Assembly (NCBI RefSeq): GCF_030020805.1
Contig: NZ_CP125098.1
Location: 786,001-850,000 of the forward strand
Source of the DNA: Paenibacillus sp. RC67
GTDB lineage: Bacteria > Bacillota > Bacilli > Paenibacillales > NBRC-103111
Direction of reading: 5' to 3'
DNA length: 64,000 bases
The stretch's first letter is position 1. Every line of letters begins with the position of its first letter. The translations under genes and the position numbers were made by a program. Below, piece by piece: positions 54,448 through 62,274 of this stretch. The notes beneath the pieces were generated by a model. It saw only the letters and a program-made list of their open reading frames with translations. It did no database searches and had not been told where the DNA came from.

Positions 54448-55641
54448 TTATGCCGTTTGAACCTTTTGCTTTCTATGATGTAGACCATAATACAACACGA
54501 CGGTGAATGCGACGACGATTCCACCTATCAAGTACATGGTGTGGTAATTCGTTTGTGCAGCAATGATGCCAAGTACGTATGAACCAAGGCCATAGCCGGA
54601 ATCGAAAAATACGAAGTAGGTTCCTGTAGCCAGCCCGCTGCGATGACTCGGCGCCGATCTGACGGCAAGGGCTTGAAAGCTGGGAAGCAGCGCGCCGAAT
54701 CCAAGGCCAATAATGCCGCCTGTGAGCAGGAAGATAAAGGCTGTATTCGCTTGGCTCAACCAGATCATTCCGACGACAAACAGGATAATGCCTGGATAGA
54801 CGAGAACATGCTCCCCTCTACGGTCAAACAATTTTCCGGTAAAAGGTCTTGATATAAGAATCATAGCGGCAAACACCATGAAGAAGTAGCTCGCTATCTT
54901 TTCCAACCCGATGGATTTCGCATAAACGGAAATGAAGGTGGAGATGGCACCGTATGAAAAGGCCAGCACGGCTCCAGCCAAAGAAATCGGAATGGCTTTG
55001 GGCTCGATAAATCTTTTCCAATCCCAAGACGATGTGGCGATTTGGACTGGTGATGGAGTGTGCGGAAGTCTGGTCATCAGACCGCACAGCAGAGATAGAA
55101 GTGCCAGGATAAAGCAGGCGATGAACAATACGTTGAAGCTGAAATTAGTCATTAAGGTCAGCCCAAGGAACGGACCAATAACCATAGCCAAACTCATGAA
55201 AAGACTGAAATAACCGATTCCCTCTCCTCTACGACTCACCGGAATAATATGAATAACGACGGCCGATGTGGCTGTTGCAGCGATTCCGAAACCAATCCCA
55301 TGAATAAATCTTAGCAGCAGCAGGACATAGAAATTGGTAACGACCAGATGCAAAATACTGCAAACGGCAAAAAGGATAAGCGAGAAGAGGATGATTTTCT
55401 TCTTGTCCAGCTCATCGAGCCATTTACCGGTTAGTGGACGAAATATAACAGCGGCAATAATGAATACCGTAGTAACCAGGCCGATTTGTTGGTTACTTCC
55501 ATGTAATTGTTCGAGTACAAAGGTCGGAAGGGTTACCGCCAAAATATAAAATGTCATGTAAACAAAAAAACTGCTGAAACAGATGGTAATAAAATTGCGG
55601 CTCCATAACGGAGCGTCTTGAGTAGCTTCTGGATTTTGCAT
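54448..55641 (-). CDS. MFS transporter
   Basis: About 397 residues, 12 helices. PLTGKWLDELDKKKIIL is motif A, RFIHGIGFGIAATATSAVV motif B, and the second-half copy is RPFTGKLFDRRGEHVLV. Resembles Bacillus YwoG-like exporters. The frame opens at 55698, but the preceding 19 residues are polar with no ribosome binding site, so ATG 55641 (MQNPEATQ) is preferred. An upstream inverted repeat at 55729 may be a regulator site. Confidence 0.82.
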   Translation of the reverse strand: MQNPEATQDAPLWSRNFITICFSSFFVYMTFYILAVTLPTFVLEQLHGSNQQIGLVTTVFIIAAVIFRPLTGKWLDELDKKKIILFSLILFAVCSILHLVVTNFYVLLLLRFIHGIGFGIAATATSAVVIHIIPVSRRGEGIGYFSLFMSLAMVIGPFLGLTLMTNFSFNVLFIACFILALLSLLCGLMTRLPHTPSPVQIATSSWDWKRFIEPKAIPISLAGAVLAFSYGAISTFISVYAKSIGLEKIASYFFMVFAAMILISRPFTGKLFDRRGEHVLVYPGIILFVVGMIWLSQANTAFIFLLTGGIIGLGFGALLPSFQALAVRSAPSHRSGLATGTYFVFFDSGYGLGSYVLGIIAAQTNYHTMYLIGGIVVAFTVVLYYGLHHRKQKVQTA

Positions 55642-55728
55642 ACAGATGATCGCTTCTTTCTTATGTTTATTGTGTCTGATGACCGATAGGTTATTCATCA
55701 GTTAAAACGCTATACACAGCAAGAAAAA

Positions 55729-55757
55729 GTAATTTCACAGTGGAGCTGCGAAATTAC
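55729..55757. promoter_or_regulatory. Inverted repeat upstream of the MFS gene
   Basis: GTAATTTC and GAAATTAC, with inner AG/CT, surround a short loop. It could be an operator or a 5'-leader hairpin of the minus-strand MFS gene; no regulator is assigned. Confidence 0.5.
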
Positions 55758-55869
55758 CTCGGTTAGTCATGCTATATCATTTTGTTGCTATGACAATTAT
55801 AAGTATGTCAATGAAATTTGTCAACGTTGAGTGAATCTGTGAACGTAACTCACAGCTCAAAAGATGTAA

Positions 55870-55920
55870 TTGACATTTCCAAATTTTACATGTATATAAT
55901 TATATATAATATTATATATA
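55870..55920 (+). promoter_or_regulatory. Promoter and 20-bp palindrome before the GGDEF genes
   Basis: TTGACA (55870-55875) is followed, 17-19 bp on, by TATATA/TATAAT (55893-55900). Directly after it, TATATATAATATTATATATA (55901-55920) is a perfect palindrome. Placed at the start of transcription, it is a likely operator, perhaps for the RHH domain of the first GGDEF protein. Confidence 0.6.
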
Positions 55921-55943
55921 ACTTTTTATAAGGGTATGGTTAT

Positions 55944-56579
55944 ATGAAATCTAGGCAGGACGGAATGACAGGATTAAGCAATAGGGAGGCGCTGGAGGTT
56001 CAATTAAAGCAGACGACCAAAGAATGTGAGGGTGTCGCTCTAGCACTTATAGATGTGGATCATTTTATGGAAATCAATACCGGGTTCGGTCACGATGCAG
56101 GGGATCATGTGCTGAAGACGATCGCTGATATTCTAAAGGAAGAGACTTCGGAAAACGTAGTGTTCCGAGTTTCCGGCGATGAATTTGCGGTGCTGCTACC
56201 CGAATATAGTCTGGAGCAGGGATTTCTGAAGATGGAAGCCGTGCGTGCCGCCGTTCATGCTTCTCAAGAGCGGTTTCACCAGCTTACCGGGGAACGTATT
56301 CCAGACGTTAGCGTAACGGTAGGGGTTGCCCAATATCCGCGGGACGCTAAGGATGAGAATGCTTTGATGCGCGCGGCTAACGCAGCGCTAATGTCGGCGA
56401 AGGAATCCGGGAGAAATCAAGTTTCGCTCCCGCCCAATGAGGAAATGGTGATGAAGACCTGTTACTATCCAGCAACCATGGTTCGGCAGTTGAAAACATT
56501 GGCTGAAAAGCTGAAGAAGAAAGAGTCCATTTTGTTCCGTGAAGCATTGACCGACTTGATCCGAAAGTACGACCGTTAA
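55944..56579 (+). CDS. GGDEF-domain protein with C-terminal ribbon-helix-helix-like domain
   Basis: A 211-residue soluble protein. Residues 5-160 are a GGDEF domain (DGMTGLSNREALE, LALIDVDHFMEINTGFGHDAG, VFRVSGDEFAVLLP). The signature reads SGDEF and no RxxD inhibitory site precedes it, so cyclase activity is uncertain. Residues about 168-211, beginning MKTCYYPATMVRQLKTLAEK and ending LFREALTDLIRKY, have the strand-helix-helix pattern of CopG/Arc-type DNA-binding domains. It may couple cyclic-di-GMP chemistry to DNA binding. A palindrome lies in its promoter. Operon with the next GGDEF gene. Confidence 0.8.
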   Translation: MKSRQDGMTGLSNREALEVQLKQTTKECEGVALALIDVDHFMEINTGFGHDAGDHVLKTIADILKEETSENVVFRVSGDEFAVLLPEYSLEQGFLKMEAVRAAVHASQERFHQLTGERIPDVSVTVGVAQYPRDAKDENALMRAANAALMSAKESGRNQVSLPPNEEMVMKTCYYPATMVRQLKTLAEKLKKKESILFREALTDLIRKYDR

Positions 56580-56601
56580 ACCTTGCTGTAGGATGTGTTG
56601 T

Positions 56602-57318
56602 ATGCCAAAGAAAACTCTTGTTCTATTAGGCGCAGCGGCAAATGCCGCCATATGGATTGTTGCTTTCTATTTGCAAAAGAAGGGAATGTACGGAACAGGT
56701 GCCGCTCTGCTTCTCACATTAAGTACCGGTGCACTTCTTACACTTCTATGCATTCGTTGGTACGAGCTTAGCATTATCGATGATGGTACGGGGCTGCATA
56801 ATCGCCGATTTTTGTTCCGCAAGCTGGAACACAGCTTCAACATGGCACAACGATCCAAAGACATGTTTGCTCTTGCCGTTATCGATATTGACGATTTTCG
56901 CGGCTTTAACACGAAATACGGCCATCTGATCGGTGAACAGGTGCTGCGCGAGGTTGCTTCTTGCCTTCAAAGCTCGGTACGAAAAACAGATACCGTCGGG
57001 CGCTGGGGCGGTGAAGAATTTGCTCTTATTCTACCCGGGCTGTTTGGAACGGAGGCTGAGGAGGTTGCCGAATGTATTCGTACCCGAGTGCAGCAGCGGC
57101 GGGTTCAAACGGAGGACTATGGCGAATTGGACGTTACGGTGAGTATAGGTTTTGCTGTGTTTAAAGGTGATTACCCTACATTGCGCGATTTCATAAATGA
57201 TGCGGATCATGCGATGTACAATGCGAAGCAGCAGAAAAACGCGGTTTGTTCTGCGTGTAAGGAGTTCATAAGCCCAGTTCATCCAAATGCAGGCAGTGTC
57301 TACAATGCAGCGCAGTAA
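56602..57318 (+). CDS. Membrane diguanylate cyclase
   Basis: About 238 residues. Two N-terminal helices (about 5-24 and 33-50) are followed by a complete GGDEF domain: DDGTGLHNRRFLFRKLE, LAVIDIDDFRGFNTKYGHLI and WGGEEFALILPG. An RxxD product-inhibition site (RKTD) lies five residues before GGEEF, so it should be an active, feedback-controlled cyclase. No large sensor domain is present. ATG 56602 is preferred (TAGGATG upstream). Gap of 22 bp after the first GGDEF gene. Confidence 0.88.
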   Translation: MPKKTLVLLGAAANAAIWIVAFYLQKKGMYGTGAALLLTLSTGALLTLLCIRWYELSIIDDGTGLHNRRFLFRKLEHSFNMAQRSKDMFALAVIDIDDFRGFNTKYGHLIGEQVLREVASCLQSSVRKTDTVGRWGGEEFALILPGLFGTEAEEVAECIRTRVQQRRVQTEDYGELDVTVSIGFAVFKGDYPTLRDFINDADHAMYNAKQQKNAVCSACKEFISPVHPNAGSVYNAAQ

Positions 57319-57348
57319 CTAAATCAGAGGATGGAGCACAAATATAAG

Positions 57349-57384
57349 GTTGAACAGGGATTGCACCCCGTTCAGCTTTTTTTT
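57349..57384 (+). terminator. Terminator of the GGDEF operon
   Basis: GTTGAACAGGG pairs with CCCCGTTCAGC (one mismatch) and is followed by eight T. Confidence 0.88.
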
Positions 57385-57435
57385 GCTATGAAGACCGATT
57401 TGCTTACTAATTCAGAATGTATAAAATCAGTGGTA

Positions 57436-57472
57436 TTGACTTAGACTAAGTTTAATATTAGAATTAATCTAA
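57436..57472 (+). promoter_or_regulatory. Promoter with two Fur/PerR-like boxes
   Basis: TTGACT (57436-57441) and TAGAAT (57459-57464) are 17 bp apart. Two 15-bp dyads overlap them: TTAGACTAAGTTTAA (57441-57455) and TTAGAATTAATCTAA (57458-57472). Both fit the 7-1-7 form of Fur-family operators and are close to the Per box TTATAATNATTATAA, suggesting autoregulation by the downstream gene. Confidence 0.72.
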
Positions 57473-57500
57473 ATATAATATGAGTACCGGGGGAATTCTT

Positions 57501-57896
57501 ATGAGCAGAAAAGGACAGCTGACGCCACAGCGAAAAGCGATATATGAAATTGTTATGGAGAGTACGGATCATCCTACAGCTGCTGAAATTATTGAACGAT
57601 TGAATAAACGAGGACACCAATTCGCTTATGCGACAACATACAATTCCTTGCGATATTTGACCGAGGAGGGTCTAATTCGAGAATTAAAGCTGGAGGGCGA
57701 TGCAAGCCGCTACGATTCCCGAACGGAGGATCACCAGCATATTGTATGCCGTGTGTGTGGGAAGGTCGATGAAGTATTCACCCATGTTCCGGCCGAGTGG
57801 CAGCGTTCGGTTGCCGAAGAGACCGGCTACGTAGTGGAGGAAGAACATATTTTGGTCAAAGGAGTGTGTCCTTCATGCAGCAGCAAAGAGAAGTGA
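57501..57896 (+). CDS. Fur-family regulator, PerR-like
   Basis: About 131 residues. The winged helix runs LTPQRKAIYEIVMES to TTYNSLRYLTEEGLI. The C-terminal metal domain has DHQHIVCRVCGKV and GVCPSC, giving two CxxC pairs for structural zinc, and regulatory His/Asp positions in ASRYDSRTEDHQH. Association with peroxiredoxin, glutaredoxin and TrxB-like genes and Per-like boxes favours a PerR-type peroxide sensor over Fur or Zur. ATG 57501 behind GGGGGAA is chosen. Overlaps the next gene by 22 bp. Confidence 0.85.
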   Translation: MSRKGQLTPQRKAIYEIVMESTDHPTAAEIIERLNKRGHQFAYATTYNSLRYLTEEGLIRELKLEGDASRYDSRTEDHQHIVCRVCGKVDEVFTHVPAEWQRSVAEETGYVVEEEHILVKGVCPSCSSKEK

Positions 57897-58624
57897 ATGA
57901 GTGGTCGTCCGCGTCAATAGGTGCTTCTTCATCGGGCCAGCCCATAGGAGCCTTTTGCTCCACTACGCATACTATCGTGCTCATTAGCCCTTTTCCTCAT
58001 GCATTGCATGAATTGGTTCGTGAACTGACGGCTAAGTGCTACGATGTCTTAGTTTTTCATCATTTGGAGGAGCAGTCGCTCGCGGCACTGCCGATCGATC
58101 TGCTTATTGTGGATGCAACCTATGATGGCCTTCAGCCCAAAGCTCGCCCAACTGCCTTGGCAGCGCCGGCCATACTGCTCGTCAGAGGAACGGATAGGCT
58201 GATGGAGTCCACCTTATCGTCCTATGACGATGCATTGCTCTGGTCATCGGCAGGAGCCCAACCGATTCTCGAGCGCATACAATCCATGCTGCTAGGCGGA
58301 GGAAGGATGCCGGATGAACGGGTCGATCAAGTGCAGCATAAGGAGCTGTTGGTGGACTATAAAAGAATGGCTGCCTATCTTGGAGCCGTTCGAATCGATT
58401 TGACCAAAACCGAATTCGATCTGCTGAAAGCTTTGCTGGAAACGAATGGCGCTGTGCTCTCCAGGCAGGAGCTAATGGACCGCGTCTGGGGAGACCAATA
58501 CTACGGAGGCAGCAATACAGTGGACGTTCATGTAAAAAGCTTGCGGCAAAAGCTTAAGGACAATCCAAAGGCACCTACTTATATTGAAACGGTTCGTGGT
58601 GTCGGGTATCGATTGGCTGATTAA
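57875..58624 (+). CDS. OmpR-type winged-helix regulator with degenerate receiver
   Basis: About 249 residues. The C-terminal 95 residues are a standard OmpR/PhoB DNA-binding domain (IDLTKTEFDLLKALLETNG, SNTVDVHVKSLRQKLKD, ETVRGVGYRLAD). The N-terminal half resembles a receiver (IDLLIVDATYDG at the Asp strand) but lacks the acidic pair and the conserved Lys, so phosphorylation is doubtful. No kinase gene is near. Its start lies inside the Fur-family gene, with AAAGGAG upstream, so the two regulators are coupled and probably act on the same redox genes. Confidence 0.82.
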   Translation: MQQQREVNEWSSASIGASSSGQPIGAFCSTTHTIVLISPFPHALHELVRELTAKCYDVLVFHHLEEQSLAALPIDLLIVDATYDGLQPKARPTALAAPAILLVRGTDRLMESTLSSYDDALLWSSAGAQPILERIQSMLLGGGRMPDERVDQVQHKELLVDYKRMAAYLGAVRIDLTKTEFDLLKALLETNGAVLSRQELMDRVWGDQYYGGSNTVDVHVKSLRQKLKDNPKAPTYIETVRGVGYRLAD

Positions 58625-58639
58625 TAAGTGTATATATGA

Positions 58640-58679
58640 GAAAGGTGGGTTTGGCGATACGTCGCTGAACCCACCTTTC
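58640..58679 (+). terminator. Hairpin after the regulator pair
   Basis: GAAAGGTGGGTT pairs with AACCCACCTTTC, with an inner GGCG/GTCGC stem. The T-run is short, so it may be a partial terminator. Confidence 0.7.
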
Positions 58680-58776
58680 CGCGTCTAGAAGGCAGCTTCA
58701 TGAAATCTTCATGATAGCCTAATCAAACCTTCATGATGTGCTGGACCATCCATGTTATGATTCTCTTATCAACAAA

Positions 58777-58791
58777 TTAGATTTAGTTTAA
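58777..58791 (+). promoter_or_regulatory. Fur/PerR-like box before the TrxB-like gene
   Basis: TTAGATTTAGTTTAA resembles the two boxes in front of the Fur-family gene (TTAGACTAAGTTTAA is closest) and the Per-box pattern. It lies 39 bp before the start codon, pointing to shared control. Confidence 0.6.
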
Positions 58792-58829
58792 GTTTAAATA
58801 TAAAATTGAAAAGAGTAAGGAGTGATTGG

Positions 58830-59753
58830 ATGTACGATGTCATTATTATCGGCGGTGGGCCAGCAGGCGCTTCGGCAGCTTTGTACACAGCGAGGGGGCA
58901 CTTATCTACCTTGGTGCTGGACAAAGCTCCTAACACCGGTGCATTGGCTCTGACTCACAAAATAGCTAACTACCCCGGCGTTACAGAAGCGCTCAGCGGC
59001 AAGGAGCTGTTGGATCGCATTCGTGACCAGGCTCGAAGCTTCGGAGCTGAGTTCAAGCAGACGACCCTAACGGCGGTTGATCTGGAAGGGGAGTCGAAGT
59101 ATGTGTTCACGGCAGACGGCATGTTTGAAGCGAAGGCCGTTATCGTGGCAACCGGCTCCAAAGGCCGTAACCGGATGCTTCCTGGTGAAGAAAAACTTCT
59201 AGGACGTGGCGTAAGCACCTGCGCCACTTGCGACGGAGCCTTCTTCGAAGGCAAGGAAATTGCCGTCATCGGCGACTCGGAGGAAGCTCTGGATGAAGTA
59301 CTGGCTCTGAATAAAATGGTCTCAAAGATTCATTTTATAGTACCCCGCAACGAGCTGCAGGGGGCGGAGACGATACCTCAGTTGGACAATACTGAGGTGT
59401 ATTTTAGGACAAGACCTTTGGAAATTGTCGGTGAACAAAATGTAGAGGGACTTCGTGTGAAATCCTCTTCTGGTGAAGAGCAGATGCTCACGGTAGATGG
59501 CGTCTTCGTCTTTCTGTCAGGCAGCCAGCCGGGAACCGATTTTTTGCAGGATCAGGTTCCGCTTGACGAGAACGGCTTCATGATACTGGACGAATACATG
59601 CAGTCCCCTGTTGCCGGAGTGTTTGGAGCGGGAGAGGTTCGTCGCTCACCGGTTAAGCAAGCGGTAGTCGCCGCGGCTGACGGAGCTATCGCCGCCATGG
59701 CGGTCGACAAGTTCATTCATCGCAGAGCACAGTTAATTCCGCAGTACAAATAA
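58830..59753 (+). CDS. Thioredoxin reductase-like flavoprotein
   Basis: About 307 residues: FAD loop IIGGGPAGASAALYTAR, redox disulfide CATCDGAFFEG and C-terminal FAD motif GVFGAGEVRR (Glu where thioredoxin reductases have Asp). In the NAD(P) domain the loop reads VIGDSEEALDEV. The position of the NADPH-binding HRRxxxR carries FIVPRNELQG instead, so NADPH may not be the donor. It heads an operon-like row with glutaredoxin and peroxiredoxin genes and may reduce them. Start ATG 58830 behind AAGGAG. Confidence 0.85.
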   Translation: MYDVIIIGGGPAGASAALYTARGHLSTLVLDKAPNTGALALTHKIANYPGVTEALSGKELLDRIRDQARSFGAEFKQTTLTAVDLEGESKYVFTADGMFEAKAVIVATGSKGRNRMLPGEEKLLGRGVSTCATCDGAFFEGKEIAVIGDSEEALDEVLALNKMVSKIHFIVPRNELQGAETIPQLDNTEVYFRTRPLEIVGEQNVEGLRVKSSSGEEQMLTVDGVFVFLSGSQPGTDFLQDQVPLDENGFMILDEYMQSPVAGVFGAGEVRRSPVKQAVVAAADGAIAAMAVDKFIHRRAQLIPQYK

Positions 59754-59794
59754 AAATACAAAAATACTTATACAATCCCAAGGAGGAATGAAGT

Positions 59795-60037
59795 ATGTCC
59801 ACTACAACAACACCGGTTATCGTTTATTCCAGCACAACCTGCACGTATTGCAGCCAGCTCAAGAAATATTTAACGGAACAAAATATCGCATTTGAAGAAC
59901 GCAATATTGACCATAGCGAAGCTTTCCGCGACGAGCTGGAAGCGATGGGGATGAGCTCGATTCCAGTAACAGTGATCGGGGAGACCAAAATTCTCGGCCT
60001 GAATCCAACTCGTATAAAAAAAGCTTTGGCTCAGTAA
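59795..60037 (+). CDS. Glutaredoxin-like protein
   Basis: An 80-residue thioredoxin-fold protein: VIVYSSTTCTYCSQLKKYL carries the CxxC active site (CTYC), and MSSIPVTVIGE the cis-Pro. Size and form match NrdH/YruB-type glutaredoxins that accept electrons from TrxB-like reductases. It sits 41 bp after the flavoprotein and 63 bp before the peroxiredoxin gene, with AAGGAGG upstream. Confidence 0.9.
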   Translation: MSTTTTPVIVYSSTTCTYCSQLKKYLTEQNIAFEERNIDHSEAFRDELEAMGMSSIPVTVIGETKILGLNPTRIKKALAQ

Positions 60038-60100
60038 TCCACTTCATTTCTCAGACTTTTATAATCTAAATCAATTAAAACCCATTAGGAGGAAATCAAT

Positions 60101-60667
60101 ATGACAACAACTACAGCTGCAGCAACAGAAACGGTTAAAATCGGATTGAAAGCACCATCGTTCAACCTCCCTTCTACAATTAACTTAGAGACGTTGGAGG
60201 AGAACGTAGCATTGGAAAACTACCGCGGTCGCTGGCTCATGGTCTTCTTCTGGCCGTTTGACTTCACTTACGTATGTCCGACAGAAATTATTGCTTTCAG
60301 TGATCATTACGACAAGTTTCAGGAGCTGGATTGCGATGTAATAGGGATCTCCGTTGATAGCATTTACACGCACCGGGCTTGGATCAATACTCCGCGTGAT
60401 CAACAAGGTATAGGACCGATCCGTTATCCGATGGCCTCGGATTTCAAGAAGGAGACAGCGAAAGCTTACGGCATTCTGGATGATGCTACTGGCGCGGCTC
60501 ATCGCGGCTTATTCATCATCGATCCCGAAGGTATCCTTCGCTACCAGGTCGTAACCGACATGAACGTAGGCAGAAGCGTCGATGAAACGCTGCGCATTCT
60601 AGAAGCGCTGCAGTCCGGAGGATTGTGCCCTGCAAACTGGAAAAAAGGAGAGAAAACGCTCGGATAA
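60101..60667 (+). CDS. Two-cysteine peroxiredoxin, AhpC/Prx1 type
   Basis: A 188-residue peroxidase. Peroxidatic Cys is in FTYVCPTEI and resolving Cys in GGLCPANW, so it is a typical 2-Cys enzyme that reduces hydrogen peroxide and organic peroxides. The dedicated AhpF is absent; the TrxB-like protein and glutaredoxin encoded upstream are the likely electron path. AGGAGG precedes the start. Ends at a hairpin terminator. Confidence 0.9.
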   Translation: MTTTTAAATETVKIGLKAPSFNLPSTINLETLEENVALENYRGRWLMVFFWPFDFTYVCPTEIIAFSDHYDKFQELDCDVIGISVDSIYTHRAWINTPRDQQGIGPIRYPMASDFKKETAKAYGILDDATGAAHRGLFIIDPEGILRYQVVTDMNVGRSVDETLRILEALQSGGLCPANWKKGEKTLG

Positions 60668-60704
60668 CAGGAGCGGAAAGTATCTCTATATAGTTTGGAT
60701 GTGC

Positions 60705-60735
60705 AAGATGGCTCGCTAAAGCGTGTCATCTTTTT
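60705..60735 (+). terminator. Terminator of the peroxiredoxin operon
   Basis: AAGATG pairs with CATCTT with an inner CGC/GCG, followed by TTTTT. Confidence 0.8.
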
Positions 60736-60737
60736 CA

Positions 60738-60900
60738 CGTTTAGCGCTGCACAACAGTGCAAAAGGCAGTGCAGTGGCTGAATGAGTCTCGTAACGCTGA
60801 AAAACCGCGTTACAGAAGCCGTTTGACAGCGTGCGCCACAGAAACAGCTATGTTAGCGCTGCATAACAGCGCCCTACTGTTTTTTCATAGCTAATGCTGT
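60738..60900. repeat. Intergenic hairpin repeat pair
   Basis: Two direct copies of a small hairpin, TTAGCGCTGCACAACAGTGC (60741-60760) and TTAGCGCTGCATAACAGCGC (60853-60872), flank about 90 bp. Between them is another hairpin, GTAACGC/GCGTTAC. The second copy is nested within AGCTATG/CATAGCT. No open frame covers the region; it may be a structured RNA or repeat element. Confidence 0.6.
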
Positions 60901-61039
60901 GAGGAATTAAACCACGAAAGAGGCTCATATATCACCGTTGGTGTTCTGAATAGAAAGTGTGTAATAGTTCACCATTACTTGCGTTGACTAGCTTTATGGT
61001 TTCATGTATTTTTATGGAAGAGTAACAATTCCGCATAAA

Positions 61040-61087
61040 TTGACAGGTTAAGTAGGCTTGGTTATTATGAAAATGAGAATCGTTTTC
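61040..61087 (+). promoter_or_regulatory. Promoter and Fur box of the FhuF-like gene
   Basis: TTGACA (61040-61045), 17 bp, TATTAT (61063-61068), then GAAAATGAGAATCGTTTTC (61069-61087), which agrees with the Fur box GATAATGATAATCATTATC at 15 of 19 positions. Iron-dependent repression is expected. Confidence 0.85.
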
Positions 61088-61156
61088 AAGTGTTGGCATA
61101 ACATCATTCATCAAACTGCTTGTCAGGGGTTCATATAGGAAGGGGCTTTAGAGTAA

Positions 61157-61951
61157 GTGGATACAGCGTATTACGAAAATCAGTTTTTTGTGGTCTTGGA
61201 GGATCAACCCGGTACGCTGTTCGGCGCATCACTCTCCTGCCTGGTCGGAAAACAAGGCGCGGAAGCGTTCATTCATACCTATGCCCCACTTCTTAAGGCG
61301 TTGGAGCCCGATGTGGCGGCAACGTATTTTGCGAGCTGGTTTGGCGCGGTATGTACTGCCTTCCAATATTCTCTGTGGCATGATTCGTTCATACCGGATT
61401 TTTCATTGGATAATATAGAGGTACAGATTCATGATAACGGCCGAAGAATTGCACTGGCGTTCCGTATCAAGGAGTGGCGTGGGGAAACTCTCTCCAGACT
61501 GAACCGAAGTGATCGCGTAAAAGACGCAATGACGTTATTTTACAGTCGGCAGGTGAGACCTCTGCTGGAAGGCATAGCCGCCGTCATCCCTATGAACGTT
61601 GGACTTCTTTGGTCCACCATGGTTACCCGTATGCACTATGCGAAGGACCTTTGGCAAAAGGAAGCCCGTTCCGAAGAGGAGCTCATAGGGCTAAAGCATG
61701 ACTTGGACATGCTCTTTTACGCTCTGGAGCCATCGCTATTCGGGCGTTCTCGTAATCCCTTCGATATTCAGTTCCGGATGATGGAGAATCCGAAGGTACC
61801 CGGCGAACAAATGCGAATTAAACCGGTATGCTGCTTGGCATACAAAACAGACACAGAACATGGGTATTGCTATACTTGCCCTCGGTTATCTGAGAGTGAG
61901 CGGGAGGAAAAGGTTCGGCGTATTAAAATGGAAGCAGGCTTAATTAATTGA
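61157..61951 (+). CDS. FhuF-like ferric siderophore reductase
   Basis: A 264-residue protein whose C-terminus has the FhuF 2Fe-2S pattern: adjacent Cys in RIKPVCCLAYK, then CYTCPRL, giving CC-x11-C-x2-C. The N-terminal region is helical as in FhuF. It would reduce ferric siderophore complexes in the cytoplasm to free the iron. GTG start; AGGAAGGGG lies somewhat far upstream. A Fur box covers the transcription start. No siderophore transporter is adjacent. Confidence 0.87.
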   Translation: MDTAYYENQFFVVLEDQPGTLFGASLSCLVGKQGAEAFIHTYAPLLKALEPDVAATYFASWFGAVCTAFQYSLWHDSFIPDFSLDNIEVQIHDNGRRIALAFRIKEWRGETLSRLNRSDRVKDAMTLFYSRQVRPLLEGIAAVIPMNVGLLWSTMVTRMHYAKDLWQKEARSEEELIGLKHDLDMLFYALEPSLFGRSRNPFDIQFRMMENPKVPGEQMRIKPVCCLAYKTDTEHGYCYTCPRLSESEREEKVRRIKMEAGLIN

Positions 61952-62043
61952 CACGGAACTGTGCAAGCTACAGCTAAGAGCTAACCGAGCACGGTAAGGA
62001 GCATTTTGCCTCCTGTTGTATTTTCATATTGAGCTAAGTTCAG

Positions 62044-62078
62044 AACCGTCCGGCTATTTTCGTGCCAGGCGGTTTTTT
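62044..62078 (+). terminator. Terminator of the FhuF-like gene
   Basis: AACCGTCCGGC pairs with GCCAGGCGGTT (one mismatch), followed by seven T. Confidence 0.85.
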
Positions 62079-62131
62079 TGCTGTGAGAGCCAGTTAATAA
62101 ATGAGCGCTTGAATCGTAGAATTGAATCATA

Positions 62132-62145
62132 TGTAAGCGCGTTCA
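62132..62145 (+). promoter_or_regulatory. Possible CcpA (cre) site
   Basis: TGTAAGCGCGTTCA matches the cre consensus TGWAANCGNTNWCA at 13 of 14 positions and lies before a sugar ABC operon. The rest of this gap (61952-62274) holds only the FhuF terminator. Confidence 0.5.
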
Positions 62146-62274
62146 TCTATGATAATATCTAATTCGAACAGGAACAAAGCTATAAGGACTCTAGGAGATG
62201 ACCTTCAGTTAGTCAATGCAGCAGGGGGAAGACAGATTGTACCCAAGCATCGAAACGATAAGGGAGGCCAAAAA

